Below are positions 1 through 8,939 of a stretch of DNA of 64,000 bases, piece after piece (the stretch's first letter is position 1; the number at the start of each line of letters is the position of its first letter). This DNA comes from Rhizomonospora bruguierae. GTDB taxonomy: Bacteria; Actinomycetota; Actinomycetes; Mycobacteriales; Micromonosporaceae. A model generated the notes under the pieces. The model had not been told where the DNA came from and ran no database searches. It saw only the letters and a list, made by a program, of their open reading frames with translations. The stretch covers positions 50,975 to 114,974 of the forward strand of contig NZ_BBQH01000026.1 of assembly GCF_018397995.1 (NCBI RefSeq). Reading direction: 5' to 3'. A program made the position numbers and the translations under genes.

Positions 1-166
1 CCCCGCCGAACACCTGCGTGAACAGCAGCACCAGCACGACCGGCTGCGCGGTGGACAGCAGGAGCAGTTCGGGCTGGCGGCGCCAGTGCCGCAGGCTGCG
101 CCCGGCGAGGACGAGCGTGTCGGTGAGGCTCCACCGGACCGCACCCAGGGCGTCCGTTGTGGTCAC
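1..166 (-). CDS. ABC-2 type transporter permease, N-terminal fragment
   Basis: Only the first 55 codons are in the window; the gene runs off the left edge. The GTG start at 166 overlaps the stop of the ATPase gene (GTGA), so the two are probably translationally coupled. The visible part has about 30 polar residues (VRWSLTDTLVLAGRSLRHWRR) followed by a hydrophobic stretch ending in LFTQVFGG, which matches the first membrane helix of DrrB/ABC-2 permeases. With the ATPase it should form an exporter for a small hydrophobic compound. The family assignment rests on this short segment plus the adjacent ATPase; the substrate cannot be told. Confidence 0.75.
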   Translation of the reverse strand, partial: MTTTDALGAVRWSLTDTLVLAGRSLRHWRRQPELLLLSTAQPVVLVLLFTQVFGG

Positions 167-924
167 GCCGCCCTCCCCGCCATGGCCGGTACCGCCGCGC
201 CCGGCGCGGTGAGCGCCAGGAACGCGGCGTCCAGCGTCGGCCGGCCGGTGCGGTGCTTGAGCTGGTCGACCGTGCCCTCCGCGACCACCCGGCCGTGGTC
301 GACGACCACCACCCGGTCGGCGAGGCGGTCGGCCTCCTCGAGGTACTGGGTGGTCAGCAGCACGCTCGTGCCGGCGGCGACGAAGTCGTCCACCACCGCC
401 CAGAGCTGGTCCCGGCGCAGCGGGTCGAGGCCGGTGGTGGGCTCGTCGAGGAAGAGCACCGGCGCGTGCGCGACCAGGCTGGCCGCCAGGTCGAGGCGGC
501 GGCGCATCCCCCCGGAGTACGTGCGGGCCAGCCGGTCCGCCACGCCGGTGAGGTCGAAGCGGTCGAGCAGTTCGGCCGCCCGGGCGCCCGCGGCCCGCCG
601 GGACATCCGGTGCAACCGTCCGAACAGGATCAGGTTCTCGTGGCCGGTGAGCCGGCCGTCGACCGCCGCGTGCTGGCCCGCCACGCCGATCGCCGCCCGC
701 ACCCGGCGCGGCTGCCGCCGCACGTCGAAGCCGGCCACCTCGGCCCGGCCGCCGTCCGGCGCGACCAGCGTCGTCAGGATCCCGACGGTGGTGCTCTTGC
801 CGGCGCCGTTCGGGCCGAGCAGCGCGAGCACGGCGCCGGCCGGTACCTCCAGGTCCACGCCGCGCAGCGCCTGGACGCCCGCGTACCGCTTGACCAGTCC
901 CTCGGCGCGGATCGCGGCGGTCAT
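163..924 (-). CDS. DrrA-like ABC transporter ATP-binding protein
   Basis: A 253-residue ATPase of the daunorubicin-resistance (DrrA/CcmA) type, expected to drive export through the adjoining permease. The Walker A motif GPNGAGKST lies near residue 40, the signature YSGGMRRRLDLA near 135, and Walker B FLDEPTTGLDP about 20 residues later, followed by the usual H-loop region. The ATG at 924 overlaps the stop of the upstream acyltransferase gene (ATGA), so acyltransferase, ATPase and permease form one operon. The length is on the short side for DrrA (about 300 residues), because the C-terminal extension is reduced. The cargo could be an antibiotic or lipid; nothing in the sequence decides. Confidence 0.9.
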   Translation of the reverse strand: MTAAIRAEGLVKRYAGVQALRGVDLEVPAGAVLALLGPNGAGKSTTVGILTTLVAPDGGRAEVAGFDVRRQPRRVRAAIGVAGQHAAVDGRLTGHENLILFGRLHRMSRRAAGARAAELLDRFDLTGVADRLARTYSGGMRRRLDLAASLVAHAPVLFLDEPTTGLDPLRRDQLWAVVDDFVAAGTSVLLTTQYLEEADRLADRVVVVDHGRVVAEGTVDQLKHRTGRPTLDAAFLALTAPGAAVPAMAGRAA

Positions 925-1709
925 GCCGGCCCCGGGTGCGGGCCGGCCGATGGCGTCAGCCGCGACTCCCGGCGGGGCGGGGCCAGCTCGTGCAGCAGCT
1001 CCAGCCGCTGCGGCGTGAGCGGCTCCCGGAACAGTGCGAGGTGCTCCCGGATCACCGCGGGCGGCCATTCCCACCAGCGCAGCTCGAGCAGGCTCTCGAC
1101 CATCGCGGCGGGGAACCGTGGGCGCAGGTGGCGGGCCGGCACGCCGACCACCACCTCGTAGTCGGCGACGTCGCGGGTCACCACCGCCCCCGCGCCGATC
1201 ACCGCGCCGACGCCGATCCGCACCCCCGCCCGGATCGTGGCGCCCGCGCCGATCCAGGCGTCCGCGCCGATCGAGGTGCGCCCCACCGCCGGCCAGGGGT
1301 CGTCGCAGAAGCCGAACTCGTGGTTGACCGGGAACACGTGCGTGGTCGGCAGCTGCGGCCAGTGCGGGCTGGCGCCCACGGTCACCTTCTCGGCGATGCC
1401 GGCGTACGGGCCGACGTCGGTGTTGAACAGCGAGGCGAACCGCCCCACGATCGAGTACGGGCGGATGCTGCTGCACCACAGCAGCGAGTACTCCATGATC
1501 AGTGCGTTGTGCTCGACGACCGTGTCCTTCAGCTTCACCTGGTTGAGGCTGACCGTCGCGCCGTTGCGCCGGGCCCGCAGCACGGTGAGCAGGTTTCCCA
1601 GCGAATACGTTCGCGGCCACGCATTGATGGTTCTCGGCATGATATCACCCGCTGGCGGCGCCGCGGTGGACACCAGCCCACCGGTGAGCGTGGCAGTACT
1701 ACTCGTCAT
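921..1709 (-). CDS. left-handed beta-helix (hexapeptide repeat) O-acyltransferase
   Basis: A 262-residue protein with hexapeptide repeats (for example IGADAWIGAGATIRAG followed by VRIGVGAVIGAGAVV at about residues 155-185), typical of the xenobiotic/maltose acetyltransferase group (CatB/WcaF-like), which moves acetyl groups from acetyl-CoA to sugar or drug hydroxyls. A likely catalytic His lies in the ASPHWPQLPTTH region. The ATG at 1709 has GAGGGG 8 nt upstream. It is first in an operon with an ABC exporter, so it may modify the exported molecule or act in self-protection (inference). A C-terminal stretch of about 60 residues after the helix has no motif I recognise. Confidence 0.8.
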   Translation of the reverse strand: MTSSTATLTGGLVSTAAPPAGDIMPRTINAWPRTYSLGNLLTVLRARRNGATVSLNQVKLKDTVVEHNALIMEYSLLWCSSIRPYSIVGRFASLFNTDVGPYAGIAEKVTVGASPHWPQLPTTHVFPVNHEFGFCDDPWPAVGRTSIGADAWIGAGATIRAGVRIGVGAVIGAGAVVTRDVADYEVVVGVPARHLRPRFPAAMVESLLELRWWEWPPAVIREHLALFREPLTPQRLELLHELAPPRRESRLTPSAGPHPGPA

Positions 1710-1840
1710 TTCCGCACCCCTCGCGATCGGATTCACCGTCCGGTCGCAACGATAGGGGCGCGGGCTCCCGCGCGTCGTCGGCCGCGGGACGGAATTCGCC
1801 ATTCGGCCGGTCGGCGGAATGTGTAACCCGGGAATGTCGG

Positions 1841-2473
1841 TCAGGTTAATCCCTGACGATAGGCGAAGACGGCCAGCTGTACCCGGTCGCGCAGCTCCAG
1901 CTTGGTGAGCAGGCGGGAGACGTGCGTCTTCACGGTGGACTCGCCGAGCACCAGCTCGTGGGCGATCTCGGCGTTGGTGCGGCCGTGGGCGACGAGCCGC
2001 AGCACGCTGCGCTCCCGCTCGCTCAGCCGGCGGCCGCCGGCCGGGCGGGGTGCCGCGGGGGCCGCCCGGTAGAGGTCGAGCAGCCGCCGGGCGAACGGCG
2101 GCGACAGCCACGCCTGCCCGCGGGCCACCGCGCGGACCGCGGCGATCAGGCTGGTGCCCGCCTCGGCGGTGAGCACGTAGCCGTCCACGCCGGCGCGGGC
2201 GGCCGGATCGATCGGGACCTCGTCGACCGCGCCGGCCAGCAGGACGACCGGCCCCGCGCCACCGCGTCGCAGGTCGGCGGCGGTCGCCGGGCCGCCGGCG
2301 CCGGCCTCGACCAGGACCACGTCGGGCGCCAGGCGGGCCACCTCGGCCACCGCGCCCGGCCCGCCGGCGGTCGCCCCGACGAGCTCGAAATCGTCCACGC
2401 CGGCCAGCACCGCCCGCACGCCGTCGTGCAGCATGGACGGCTCCGCCACCAGCGCAATTCTGATCATCGACAT
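1841..2473 (-). CDS. LuxR-family response regulator with a non-canonical receiver
   Basis: A 210-residue NarL/LuxR-type DNA-binding protein. The C-terminal helix-turn-helix is canonical (LSERERSVLRLVAHGRTNAEIA, then STVKTHVSRLLTKL). The N-terminal half has the length and fold pattern of a receiver, but the strand that normally ends in the phosphorylated Asp reads DVVLVEAGAG: a Glu sits where Asp is expected near residue 54 and the usual MP is missing. No histidine kinase is adjacent. It may therefore act without phosphorylation or respond to a ligand. The ATG at 2473 has a G-rich ribosome site. It lies 131 nt upstream of the acyltransferase/ABC operon on the same strand and is a plausible regulator of it. 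Confidence 0.82.
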   Translation of the reverse strand: MSMIRIALVAEPSMLHDGVRAVLAGVDDFELVGATAGGPGAVAEVARLAPDVVLVEAGAGGPATAADLRRGGAGPVVLLAGAVDEVPIDPAARAGVDGYVLTAEAGTSLIAAVRAVARGQAWLSPPFARRLLDLYRAAPAAPRPAGGRRLSERERSVLRLVAHGRTNAEIAHELVLGESTVKTHVSRLLTKLELRDRVQLAVFAYRQGLT

Positions 2474-2839
2474 GCGATTCCCCCCGGACGGCCGGCCAAT
2501 TGTAGCCGGCCCCGCGGGCTCCGGCGGCCAGGCCGGAAACGCGTCTCAAGCCGGCCGTAAATTGCGTGTAAATTGGCTCGCCGTTACGTAACCCCCGCTT
2601 GATGTTTCCGGCTGGTTAGATGATCTCGCGCGCCCGATCTCATCGACCCCTCCCGGGAGAGGGCTTTCGTTTCGGCGCCGGCCGGGGTAACGATCGGGGT
2701 GGCCGGCGAGGTCCCATGCGGACGCCGCTTAAGCATGACTGCCGGCGAATTGCAATGTGTGGCGAGTGTGACGTGAGTCGCAGTATCGACGGGGGCGCCG
2801 GGCCCGGACCTGGCTGCCCCGTCGGGGAGAGTTGCCAGG
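2474..2839. other. 366-nt intergenic region between divergent genes
   Basis: No credible gene; short frames here lack ribosome sites and protein-like composition. It should hold the promoters for the LuxR regulator (leftward) and the oligopeptidase (rightward), and contains the repeat and palindrome listed separately. Confidence 0.5.
2557..2592. promoter_or_regulatory. candidate operator: GTAAATTG direct repeat plus palindrome
   Basis: GTAAATTG occurs at 2557-2564 and again at 2568-2575, 11 nt apart (one helical turn), followed by the perfect palindrome GTTACGTAAC at 2583-2592. This AT-rich patch lies about 85-120 nt upstream of the LuxR gene start in otherwise GC-rich DNA. An operator role is inferred from spacing and position only. 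Confidence 0.4.
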
Positions 2840-4948
2840 GTGGCGACGCTGAACGATGAGGACGATGACCCGTACCTCTGGTTGGAAGACCTTGACGGTG
2901 CTGAGGCCACCGGGTGGGTGCGGGACCGCAACGCGGAGACCACCACCGCGGTGACCGGGAGCGGGCGGTTCGGCGCTCTGCGGCGGGGGATCCGGCAGGT
3001 GCTCGACGCCGAGGACCGCCTACCGTACCCGGACTGGATCGGCGATCGCTTCTCCTACAACTTCTGGAAGGACGCGGCGCACCCCCGTGGGCTCTGGCGC
3101 CGGACGACCCTGGAGCAGTACCGCCGGGCCGAGCCCGAGTGGGAGGTGCTGCTCGACGTCGACGCGCTGGCCGCCGAGGAGGGCGAGAACTGGGTCTGGA
3201 GCGGGGTCACCGTGTTGCGCCCCGGTTACCGGCGCTGCCTGGTCAGCCTGTCCCGGGGCGGAGCGGACGCGGTGGTGGTCCGCGAGTTCGACCTGAACCG
3301 CCGGGTCTTCGTGGCGGACGGCTTCACCCTTCCCGAGGCCAAGACCGACGTCTGCTGGATCGACGAGGACCACATCTACGTCGCCACCGACTTCGGGCCC
3401 GGGTCGCTGACCACCTCCGGGTACGCGCGGGTCGTCAAGCGGTGGCGGCGAGGCACGCCGCTGGCCGCGGCCGAGGTCGTCCACGAGGGACGCGCCCACG
3501 ACATGACGGTCGGCGCCGTTCACGACCCCACGCCGGGGTTCGAGCGTGACTTCGTGCTCCGCTACCTGGACTTCTACCGGCACGAGAGCCACCTGCTGAC
3601 GGCGGCCGGCGAGCGGATCAGGGTCGCCGTCCCGGACGACGCCCACTGGAGCGTCCACCGGGAATGGCTGGTGATCCGGCCCCGCTCGCCGTGGGTGGTC
3701 GAGGGCGTCACCTACCCCGCGGGCGCCCTGCTGGCGGCCCGCTTCGACGCGTTCCTCGCCGGCGCGCGGGAGCTGGCGATCCTCTTTCGGCCCGACGCCC
3801 GCACGGCGCTCGACAGCTACGCGTGGACCCGGAACCATCTGATCCTGGCCACCCTCGCCGACGTGCGCAGCCGGCTCGAGGTGCTGACACCGGCCGAGGG
3901 GCAGTGGCGGCGGGAGCCGCTGCCGGGAGTGCCGGAGGACGACTACAGCCGGGTCATGGACACCGACCCGGATCTCGGCGACGACTACCTGATCGCCTCG
4001 GACGGGTTCCTCCGGCCGGCGACGCTCCGCCTGGGGCAGGTCGGCGGCGCCGTCGAGACCCTCAAGCGGGAACCGGCGTTCTTCGACGCCGCGGGCCTGG
4101 CGGTCCGCCAGTTCTTCGCCACCTCGGCCGACGGTACGCGGGTGCCGTACTTCGTGGTGGGGGAGCCGGGCACACCGGGTGGGCCGACCCTGCTCACCGG
4201 GTACGGCGGGTTCGAGATCTCCCAGACCCCCTACTACAACGGGCCGATCGGCCGGGGATGGCTGGCCCGGGGCGGCACGTACGTCGTGGCGAACATCCGG
4301 GGCGGTGGGGAATACGGCCCGCAGTGGCACCGCGCCGCGATGCGGGAGAACCGGCCGAGGGCGTACGAGGACTTCGCCGCGGTGGCCGCCGACCTGGCCG
4401 CCCGGGAGATCACCACGCCGGGGCGGCTGGGTATCGAGGGCGGCAGCAACGGCGGGCTGCTGATGGGGGTCATGCTGACCCGCTACCCGGCGCTGTTCGG
4501 CGCGGTCGTCGCGCAGGTCCCGGTGCTGGACATGCGGCGCTACCACCGGCTGCTGGCCGGCGCCTCGTGGATGGCCGAGTACGGCGACCCGGACCGGGAG
4601 CGGGACTGGGCCTACCTGCGGGAGTACTCGCCCTACCACAACATCCGCCGCGAGCCGGGGTACCCGCCGGTCCTGCTGGTCACCTCGACGCGGGACGACC
4701 GGGTGCACCCGGGGCACGCCCGCAAGATGGCGGCCCGGCTGCGCGAGTACGGCCACGACGTGTCCTACTACGAGAACGTCGAAGGCGGCCACGGCGGCGC
4801 CGCCAACAACGAGCAGCGCGCCTTCCTCCGGGCGCTGGCGCTGGAGTTTCTCTGGCGGAAGTTGACCGCGCCGGTGAGCCGTGCCATACCGCGTCAGGTT
4901 TCCGCCGCCGAGGCGAGAGAGCAGGCGCAGACCGCCGAGAAGCCGTAG
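2840..4948 (+). CDS. prolyl oligopeptidase family serine peptidase (S9A)
   Basis: A 702-residue cytoplasmic serine peptidase cleaving short peptides, often after proline. The N-terminal part starts with the typical DDPYLWLEDLDG and is followed by a beta-propeller region (to about residue 420). The C-terminal alpha/beta-hydrolase domain carries the nucleophile in GGSNGG (Ser536), the acid in TRDDRVHP (Asp620) and the His in EGGHGG (His651). No signal peptide is present. Length matches the family (about 700). The GTG start at 2840 has a GGGGAGAG ribosome site. It stands alone and is convergent with the O-methyltransferase gene 13 nt downstream. All catalytic residues are present, so activity is likely. 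Confidence 0.93.
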   Translation: MATLNDEDDDPYLWLEDLDGAEATGWVRDRNAETTTAVTGSGRFGALRRGIRQVLDAEDRLPYPDWIGDRFSYNFWKDAAHPRGLWRRTTLEQYRRAEPEWEVLLDVDALAAEEGENWVWSGVTVLRPGYRRCLVSLSRGGADAVVVREFDLNRRVFVADGFTLPEAKTDVCWIDEDHIYVATDFGPGSLTTSGYARVVKRWRRGTPLAAAEVVHEGRAHDMTVGAVHDPTPGFERDFVLRYLDFYRHESHLLTAAGERIRVAVPDDAHWSVHREWLVIRPRSPWVVEGVTYPAGALLAARFDAFLAGARELAILFRPDARTALDSYAWTRNHLILATLADVRSRLEVLTPAEGQWRREPLPGVPEDDYSRVMDTDPDLGDDYLIASDGFLRPATLRLGQVGGAVETLKREPAFFDAAGLAVRQFFATSADGTRVPYFVVGEPGTPGGPTLLTGYGGFEISQTPYYNGPIGRGWLARGGTYVVANIRGGGEYGPQWHRAAMRENRPRAYEDFAAVAADLAAREITTPGRLGIEGGSNGGLLMGVMLTRYPALFGAVVAQVPVLDMRRYHRLLAGASWMAEYGDPDRERDWAYLREYSPYHNIRREPGYPPVLLVTSTRDDRVHPGHARKMAARLREYGHDVSYYENVEGGHGGAANNEQRAFLRALALEFLWRKLTAPVSRAIPRQVSAAEAREQAQTAEKP

Positions 4949-4961
4949 CGCCCGGCACGGC

Positions 4962-5990
4962 TCAGCGCGACGGGATCAACTCGATGATCGAGCGCGAGCC
5001 GGCCGGCGTGACCGAGGTGACGTGCAGGCCGGCCGAGCCGGCAAGTTCACCCAGCTCGTCGAGGGTGCGTTCCCGGCCACGGACGTAGCAGAGCATGCGC
5101 AGGTCGCCTTCGGTGTCCGGTGCGCCGCCCTCCGCACCGCCGATGACATCGCTGACGTGGTCGACGACGAACACCCTCCCCGCCGGCGCGGCCGCCTCGG
5201 CGCAGCGCCGCAGGATGCGCGCGGCGTCCTGGTCCGGCCAGTCGTGCAGGACGCCCGAGAGCAGGTAGCCGCCCGCGCCAGCGGGAAGGGCATCGAAGAA
5301 GCTGCCGACCCGGGCGTCGGCCCGGTGGGCCAGACCGGCGGCGGCGATGGCCTGTTCCGCGCGGGCCACCGGGCCGGCCAGGTCGAGCACCGTGCCGCGC
5401 AGGTCGGCATGGGCGCGAAGGATGGCGATCAGCAGGCTGGCGTTGCCGCCGCCCGCGTCGATGATGTGCCGCAGGGTGCCCCAGGGGTAGGCGGTGGCGA
5501 CCGCGGGCGCGTCCGCCACGAGCCGGGCTCCCATCAGGGCGTCGAAGGACGCGGCGCGCCCGGCGTCGGCCGACAGGTCGTCCCAGAACGGGCGGCCGAA
5601 CTGGCGCGGGAACGCCGGCTCGCCGGCCCGGACGCTGTGCAGCAGGTGGACGAGGCACAGGTCGGCGCGCCCGATGGCGCCGTCCAGATCGATCCAGGCG
5701 CGCACCCCACCGGGGTGATCGTCACGCAGTTGCTCGCCCCGGGTCGTCAGCCGGTAGGCGCCGCTCTCCGCGCGGGCCAGCACACCGGCGGTGACCAGGT
5801 GGCGCAACAGGCGCTCCAGGGCGTCGGGGTCGGCTTCCACGGCCGCGGCCAGCGCCTCGGTCGTCTGCGTGCCGGCGGCGATGCGGTCGGCCAACCGCAG
5901 GGTTGCCGCCACCCGGATCGCCATCGGCGTCACCAGGTCGGCGGCCGCCCACAGCCACCCACCCCAGCCGGTCGCCTCCTGCTCGGTCAT
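4962..5990 (-). CDS. SAM-dependent O-methyltransferase (Methyltransf_2 type)
   Basis: A 342-residue enzyme transferring methyl from SAM to a small-molecule hydroxyl, as in antibiotic or plant-type O-methylation. The N-terminal winged-helix dimerisation domain (about 10-90) is followed by a Rossmann domain with DAGGGNASLL near residue 178 and the catalytic-base motif VLHDWPDQDA near residue 255, where the His deprotonates the substrate. The start at 5990 is supported by GGGGAGGCG 6 nt upstream; longer forms would run into unrelated sequence. It is convergent with the oligopeptidase gene. The substrate is unknown; hydroxylated aromatic natural products are usual for this family. Confidence 0.9.
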   Translation of the reverse strand: MTEQEATGWGGWLWAAADLVTPMAIRVAATLRLADRIAAGTQTTEALAAAVEADPDALERLLRHLVTAGVLARAESGAYRLTTRGEQLRDDHPGGVRAWIDLDGAIGRADLCLVHLLHSVRAGEPAFPRQFGRPFWDDLSADAGRAASFDALMGARLVADAPAVATAYPWGTLRHIIDAGGGNASLLIAILRAHADLRGTVLDLAGPVARAEQAIAAAGLAHRADARVGSFFDALPAGAGGYLLSGVLHDWPDQDAARILRRCAEAAAPAGRVFVVDHVSDVIGGAEGGAPDTEGDLRMLCYVRGRERTLDELGELAGSAGLHVTSVTPAGSRSIIELIPSR

Positions 5991-6140
5991 GAACGCCTCC
6001 CCGTTCGGCGGTGGCCCGATTCGCCCGGTCGGCAAGCCTGCGGTCGTCGCCCTGGTAGTGCAACACAGCAACGTCGCCCGGCTGACCACCGAGGCGGTGG
6101 GGGCAGCGCGGTGTCGCGTCGTTCTGGCAGGATCGCCCGG

Positions 6141-6665
6141 GTGAGGAGGCTTGCGCCGCTGCTCGTCGTCGCCGTGCTGGTCGGGGCCGGTGGATGCGGC
6201 CCGGTCGACTCGCTGGGCGGGACCGAGCGGTTCACCCAGGGTGGCATCAGCATGGAACCCACGGTCAAGGCCGGGCAGGACATCACCGCCCGCGCGGTCA
6301 AGGGTGAGTACCGGCCGACGCGCGGCGACATCGTCCTGTTCCGCCAGGCCGGCGCGCAGGAGGGTGAGCGGGAGGTCACGTACCTCAAGCGGGTCATCGC
6401 GATCGGCGGCGAGACCGTTGCCTGCTGTGACGAGGCCGGGCGGGTGACGGTCAACGGCAAGCCGCTGGACGAGCCCTATGTGGCCGATGACTCGCCGCTG
6501 GACGAGCCGCCGAACCCGGAGCACTGCGGGCCGCGCCGCTTCGGCCCGGTGGCGGTGGCCAAGGGCACCGTCTTCGTCATGGGCGACAACCGCGCGAATT
6601 CGAACGACTCCCGTTGCTCCGGGCCGATACCGGCGGCGTCGGTGTTCGCCGTCATGACCACCTGA
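6141..6665 (+). CDS. lepB: signal peptidase I (S26), short form with a Cys-ending leader
   Basis: A 174-residue membrane-anchored serine protease of the type that removes signal peptides. The nucleophile is in ISMEPT (about residue 36), the general-base Lys in YLKRVIAIGGE (about 77), and the conserved box MGDNRANSNDSR follows near 150. The N-terminus (MRRLAPLLVVAVLVGAGGC) is a signal/anchor that ends in Gly-Gly-Cys, so lipidation rather than a classical transmembrane anchor is possible, though the box is weak (Ala at -3). GTG at 6141 was chosen because the anchor begins right there. A strong hairpin lies just downstream. Confidence 0.88.
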   Translation: MRRLAPLLVVAVLVGAGGCGPVDSLGGTERFTQGGISMEPTVKAGQDITARAVKGEYRPTRGDIVLFRQAGAQEGEREVTYLKRVIAIGGETVACCDEAGRVTVNGKPLDEPYVADDSPLDEPPNPEHCGPRRFGPVAVAKGTVFVMGDNRANSNDSRCSGPIPAASVFAVMTT

Positions 6666-6681
6666 CCGGTCCCGCGCTTCG

Positions 6682-6722
6682 CGCCGGAGTTCGGGAAACC
6701 CCCCGCTCCCCGAACTCCGGCG
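6682..6722. terminator. bidirectional hairpin terminator
   Basis: A perfect 14-bp inverted repeat (CGCCGGAGTTCGGG at 6682-6695 and its complement at 6709-6722) with a 13-nt loop lies between the convergent signal peptidase gene (ends 6665) and MMPL gene (ends 6735). There is no long T tract, as is usual in actinomycetes. Confidence 0.8.
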
Positions 6723-6734
6723 ACTCCACCAGGG

Positions 6735-8939
6735 TCAGACCCTGGCCTCTGCGCCGGCCCTGGCCGGTGCGGCCGGGGCCGCCTTCGGCGTCCGGCGTCC
6801 GGGCATCCACCAGTTGGCCTTGCCGCACAGCTCCATCACCGCGGGGACGAGGACCATCCGGATGATGGTGGCGTCGACGAGCACGGCGACGGCCATGCCC
6901 AGGCCGATCTGCTTGACCGCGACGTCCGGCCCGAGCACGGCGGTCGCGAAGATGGCGATCATGATGGCGGCCGCGGCCGTGATGACCTTGGCCGTCCCCG
7001 CCAGGCCGCGGGTGACCGCCGTCCGGGTGTCGTCGGTGCGCTCGTACTCCTCACGGATCCGCGAGATCAGGAAGACCTCGTAGTCCATCGACAGGCCGAA
7101 CAGCAGCGGGAACATCATCATCGGCACCCAGGTCGTGACCGGCATGTCGGTCGGGAAGCCGAGCGCCGAGCCGAGCCATCCCCACTGCACGATGGCTACC
7201 AGCACGCCGTAGGCGGCGCCGATCGACAGCAGGTTCAGCACGGCGGCCTGCAGCGCGATCGTGACCGACCGGACCAGCACGACCAGCAGCACCAGGGACA
7301 GCGCGATGACCACCGTGATCATCAGGGGCAGCCGGGAGCCGGTGTCCTCGGCGAAGTCGATCGCGCCGGCGTTCGGGCCGCCGACGTAGATCTTTTCGCC
7401 GCCGGCCGCCCCGGGCAGCACGTCGTCGCGGAGCTTGTGCACCAGGTCCGCGGTCGCCTCGTCCTGGAATCCGGTGGTGGGGAAGGCCATGAAGATGACG
7501 GCCTGCCCGTCCGTGCTGACCCGCGGCGGCGTGGCGTAGGCGATGCCGTCGGTCCTGCGGACCGCTGCGACGAGGGGACTCAGGTCGGTGCCCGCGGAGC
7601 CGACCTCGGTGGCGAAGATCAGCGGCGCGCTGTACCCGGGTCCGAAGCCCTCGGAGATGATCTTGTACGAGGTGTAGCTGCTCCGGTCGTGCGGCTGGAC
7701 GCTGGCGTCGGGCAGGCTCAGCCGCATCGACAACACGGGTGCGGCCAGAATCAGCAGCGCCGCGCCGGCCAGGATCGCGGCGACCAGGGGCTTGCGCTGG
7801 ATCACGCCGGCCCAGCGTTCGGCGGGGGTGCGGCGCTCCCGGGCCGGGCCGTCGCCGGCCCGGTGCCGGCGGGAGGTGCGCCGGGGCAGCCGCAGCGCAT
7901 TGATCTTGTAGCCGGCGAAGCCCAGGAACGCCGGCAGCAGGGTCACCGCGGCGAGCATCGTCACCAGCACGGTCACCGACGCGCCGATGGCCACGCCGGT
8001 CATCATCTTCTGCCCCATGGTGACCAGGCCCAGCAGCGCGATCATGACGGTGGTGCCGGCGAACAGCACCGCGTGACCCGCGGTGGTGATCGCCCTGACC
8101 GTGGCGCTCTCCGGCTCGTCGCCGGCGCGCAGGTTGTCCTTATAGCGGGTCAGGATGAACAGTGCGTAGTCGATGCCGATGCCGAGCCCGATCAACACGG
8201 CGACGAGCACCGTGAAATCGGGCGACGGAACCAGGTGCCCGGCGAGCTTCATCAGGGCGACGCCGCCGAGGACCGCCATCAGCCCGGTCACGATCGGCAG
8301 GCCCATCGCCACCAGCGACCCGAAGGCGATGAACAGGATCACCGCCGCCGCCAGCAGGCCCACCCCCTCGATCGGGCCCTGCGGGGGTGTCTCCGCCTTC
8401 TCCGCCTTCTCTCCGCCCAGCCCCAGCGTCAGGCCGTCACCGGAGGCGTCCTTGACCAGGTCCACCAGCGGCTTGACCTCGGTCTTGGGCACGTCCTTGT
8501 CGGTCAGCGGGATGGTCGTGCGGGCGATGTGGCGGTCCTTCGTCACCAGGTTCTCGTCCTGGTACGGCGAGATCACCGGACCGGTGACGGGCGAGGCGTC
8601 CAGATCGGCGATGACCTTTTCGATCCGTTGCCGGGCGGTCGGGTCGTCGATCCCCTGGTCCGCCTTGATCGCGAGAGTCAGCGTGTCCCCCTGCTGCTCG
8701 GGGAAGTGCTTCGCGATCAGGCTCTGGGCCTGGGCGGAATCGGAGTCCCCACCGGCGTAGTCGTTGTCGGGCGTGGCGGGGTAGCCGAAGCCGACGAACG
8801 CCAGGGCGATGACGCCGACGATCCAGGCCAGCAGGACCGGGCGGCGGCGCCGGTAACAGAACCGGGCCAGCCTCGCCAGGGCGCCGTCGGCCCGGGGAGT
8901 CGCGCGCGCTCCTGAACGTGAGTCAGGGTGATCGTTCAT
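6735..8939 (-). CDS. MMPL/RND-family membrane exporter
   Basis: A 734-residue inner-membrane transporter of the MmpL type, proton-driven, exporting lipids or drugs. It has the duplicated RND plan: one membrane helix near residue 35, an extracytoplasmic loop, five more helices (about 190-350), then the same arrangement in the second half (helix near 395, loop, helices 545-710). The conserved GIGIDYALFILTRYKD and its second-half counterpart FGLSMDYEVFLISRIREE are the proton-relay helices with their Asp-Tyr pairs. The ATG at 8939 was chosen because the preceding reading frame is not protein-like. Divergently transcribed from the histidine kinase gene, which may control it (inference). Confidence 0.92.
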   Translation of the reverse strand: MNDHPDSRSGARATPRADGALARLARFCYRRRRPVLLAWIVGVIALAFVGFGYPATPDNDYAGGDSDSAQAQSLIAKHFPEQQGDTLTLAIKADQGIDDPTARQRIEKVIADLDASPVTGPVISPYQDENLVTKDRHIARTTIPLTDKDVPKTEVKPLVDLVKDASGDGLTLGLGGEKAEKAETPPQGPIEGVGLLAAAVILFIAFGSLVAMGLPIVTGLMAVLGGVALMKLAGHLVPSPDFTVLVAVLIGLGIGIDYALFILTRYKDNLRAGDEPESATVRAITTAGHAVLFAGTTVMIALLGLVTMGQKMMTGVAIGASVTVLVTMLAAVTLLPAFLGFAGYKINALRLPRRTSRRHRAGDGPARERRTPAERWAGVIQRKPLVAAILAGAALLILAAPVLSMRLSLPDASVQPHDRSSYTSYKIISEGFGPGYSAPLIFATEVGSAGTDLSPLVAAVRRTDGIAYATPPRVSTDGQAVIFMAFPTTGFQDEATADLVHKLRDDVLPGAAGGEKIYVGGPNAGAIDFAEDTGSRLPLMITVVIALSLVLLVVLVRSVTIALQAAVLNLLSIGAAYGVLVAIVQWGWLGSALGFPTDMPVTTWVPMMMFPLLFGLSMDYEVFLISRIREEYERTDDTRTAVTRGLAGTAKVITAAAAIMIAIFATAVLGPDVAVKQIGLGMAVAVLVDATIIRMVLVPAVMELCGKANWWMPGRRTPKAAPAAPARAGAEARV

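Noticed and set aside
2584..2946. 120-codon minus-strand frame between the LuxR regulator and oligopeptidase
   Set aside because: It overlaps the oligopeptidase start antisense and its composition is not protein-like.
3020..4792. 590-codon minus-strand frame opposite the oligopeptidase gene
   Set aside because: A long antisense frame is expected in very GC-rich coding DNA; its translation is Arg/Pro/Gly/Val-rich and matches no fold.
7437..8915. 492-codon plus-strand frame opposite the MMPL gene
   Set aside because: Composition is dominated by Gln, His and Arg as in shadow frames; the MMPL gene on the other strand is unambiguous.
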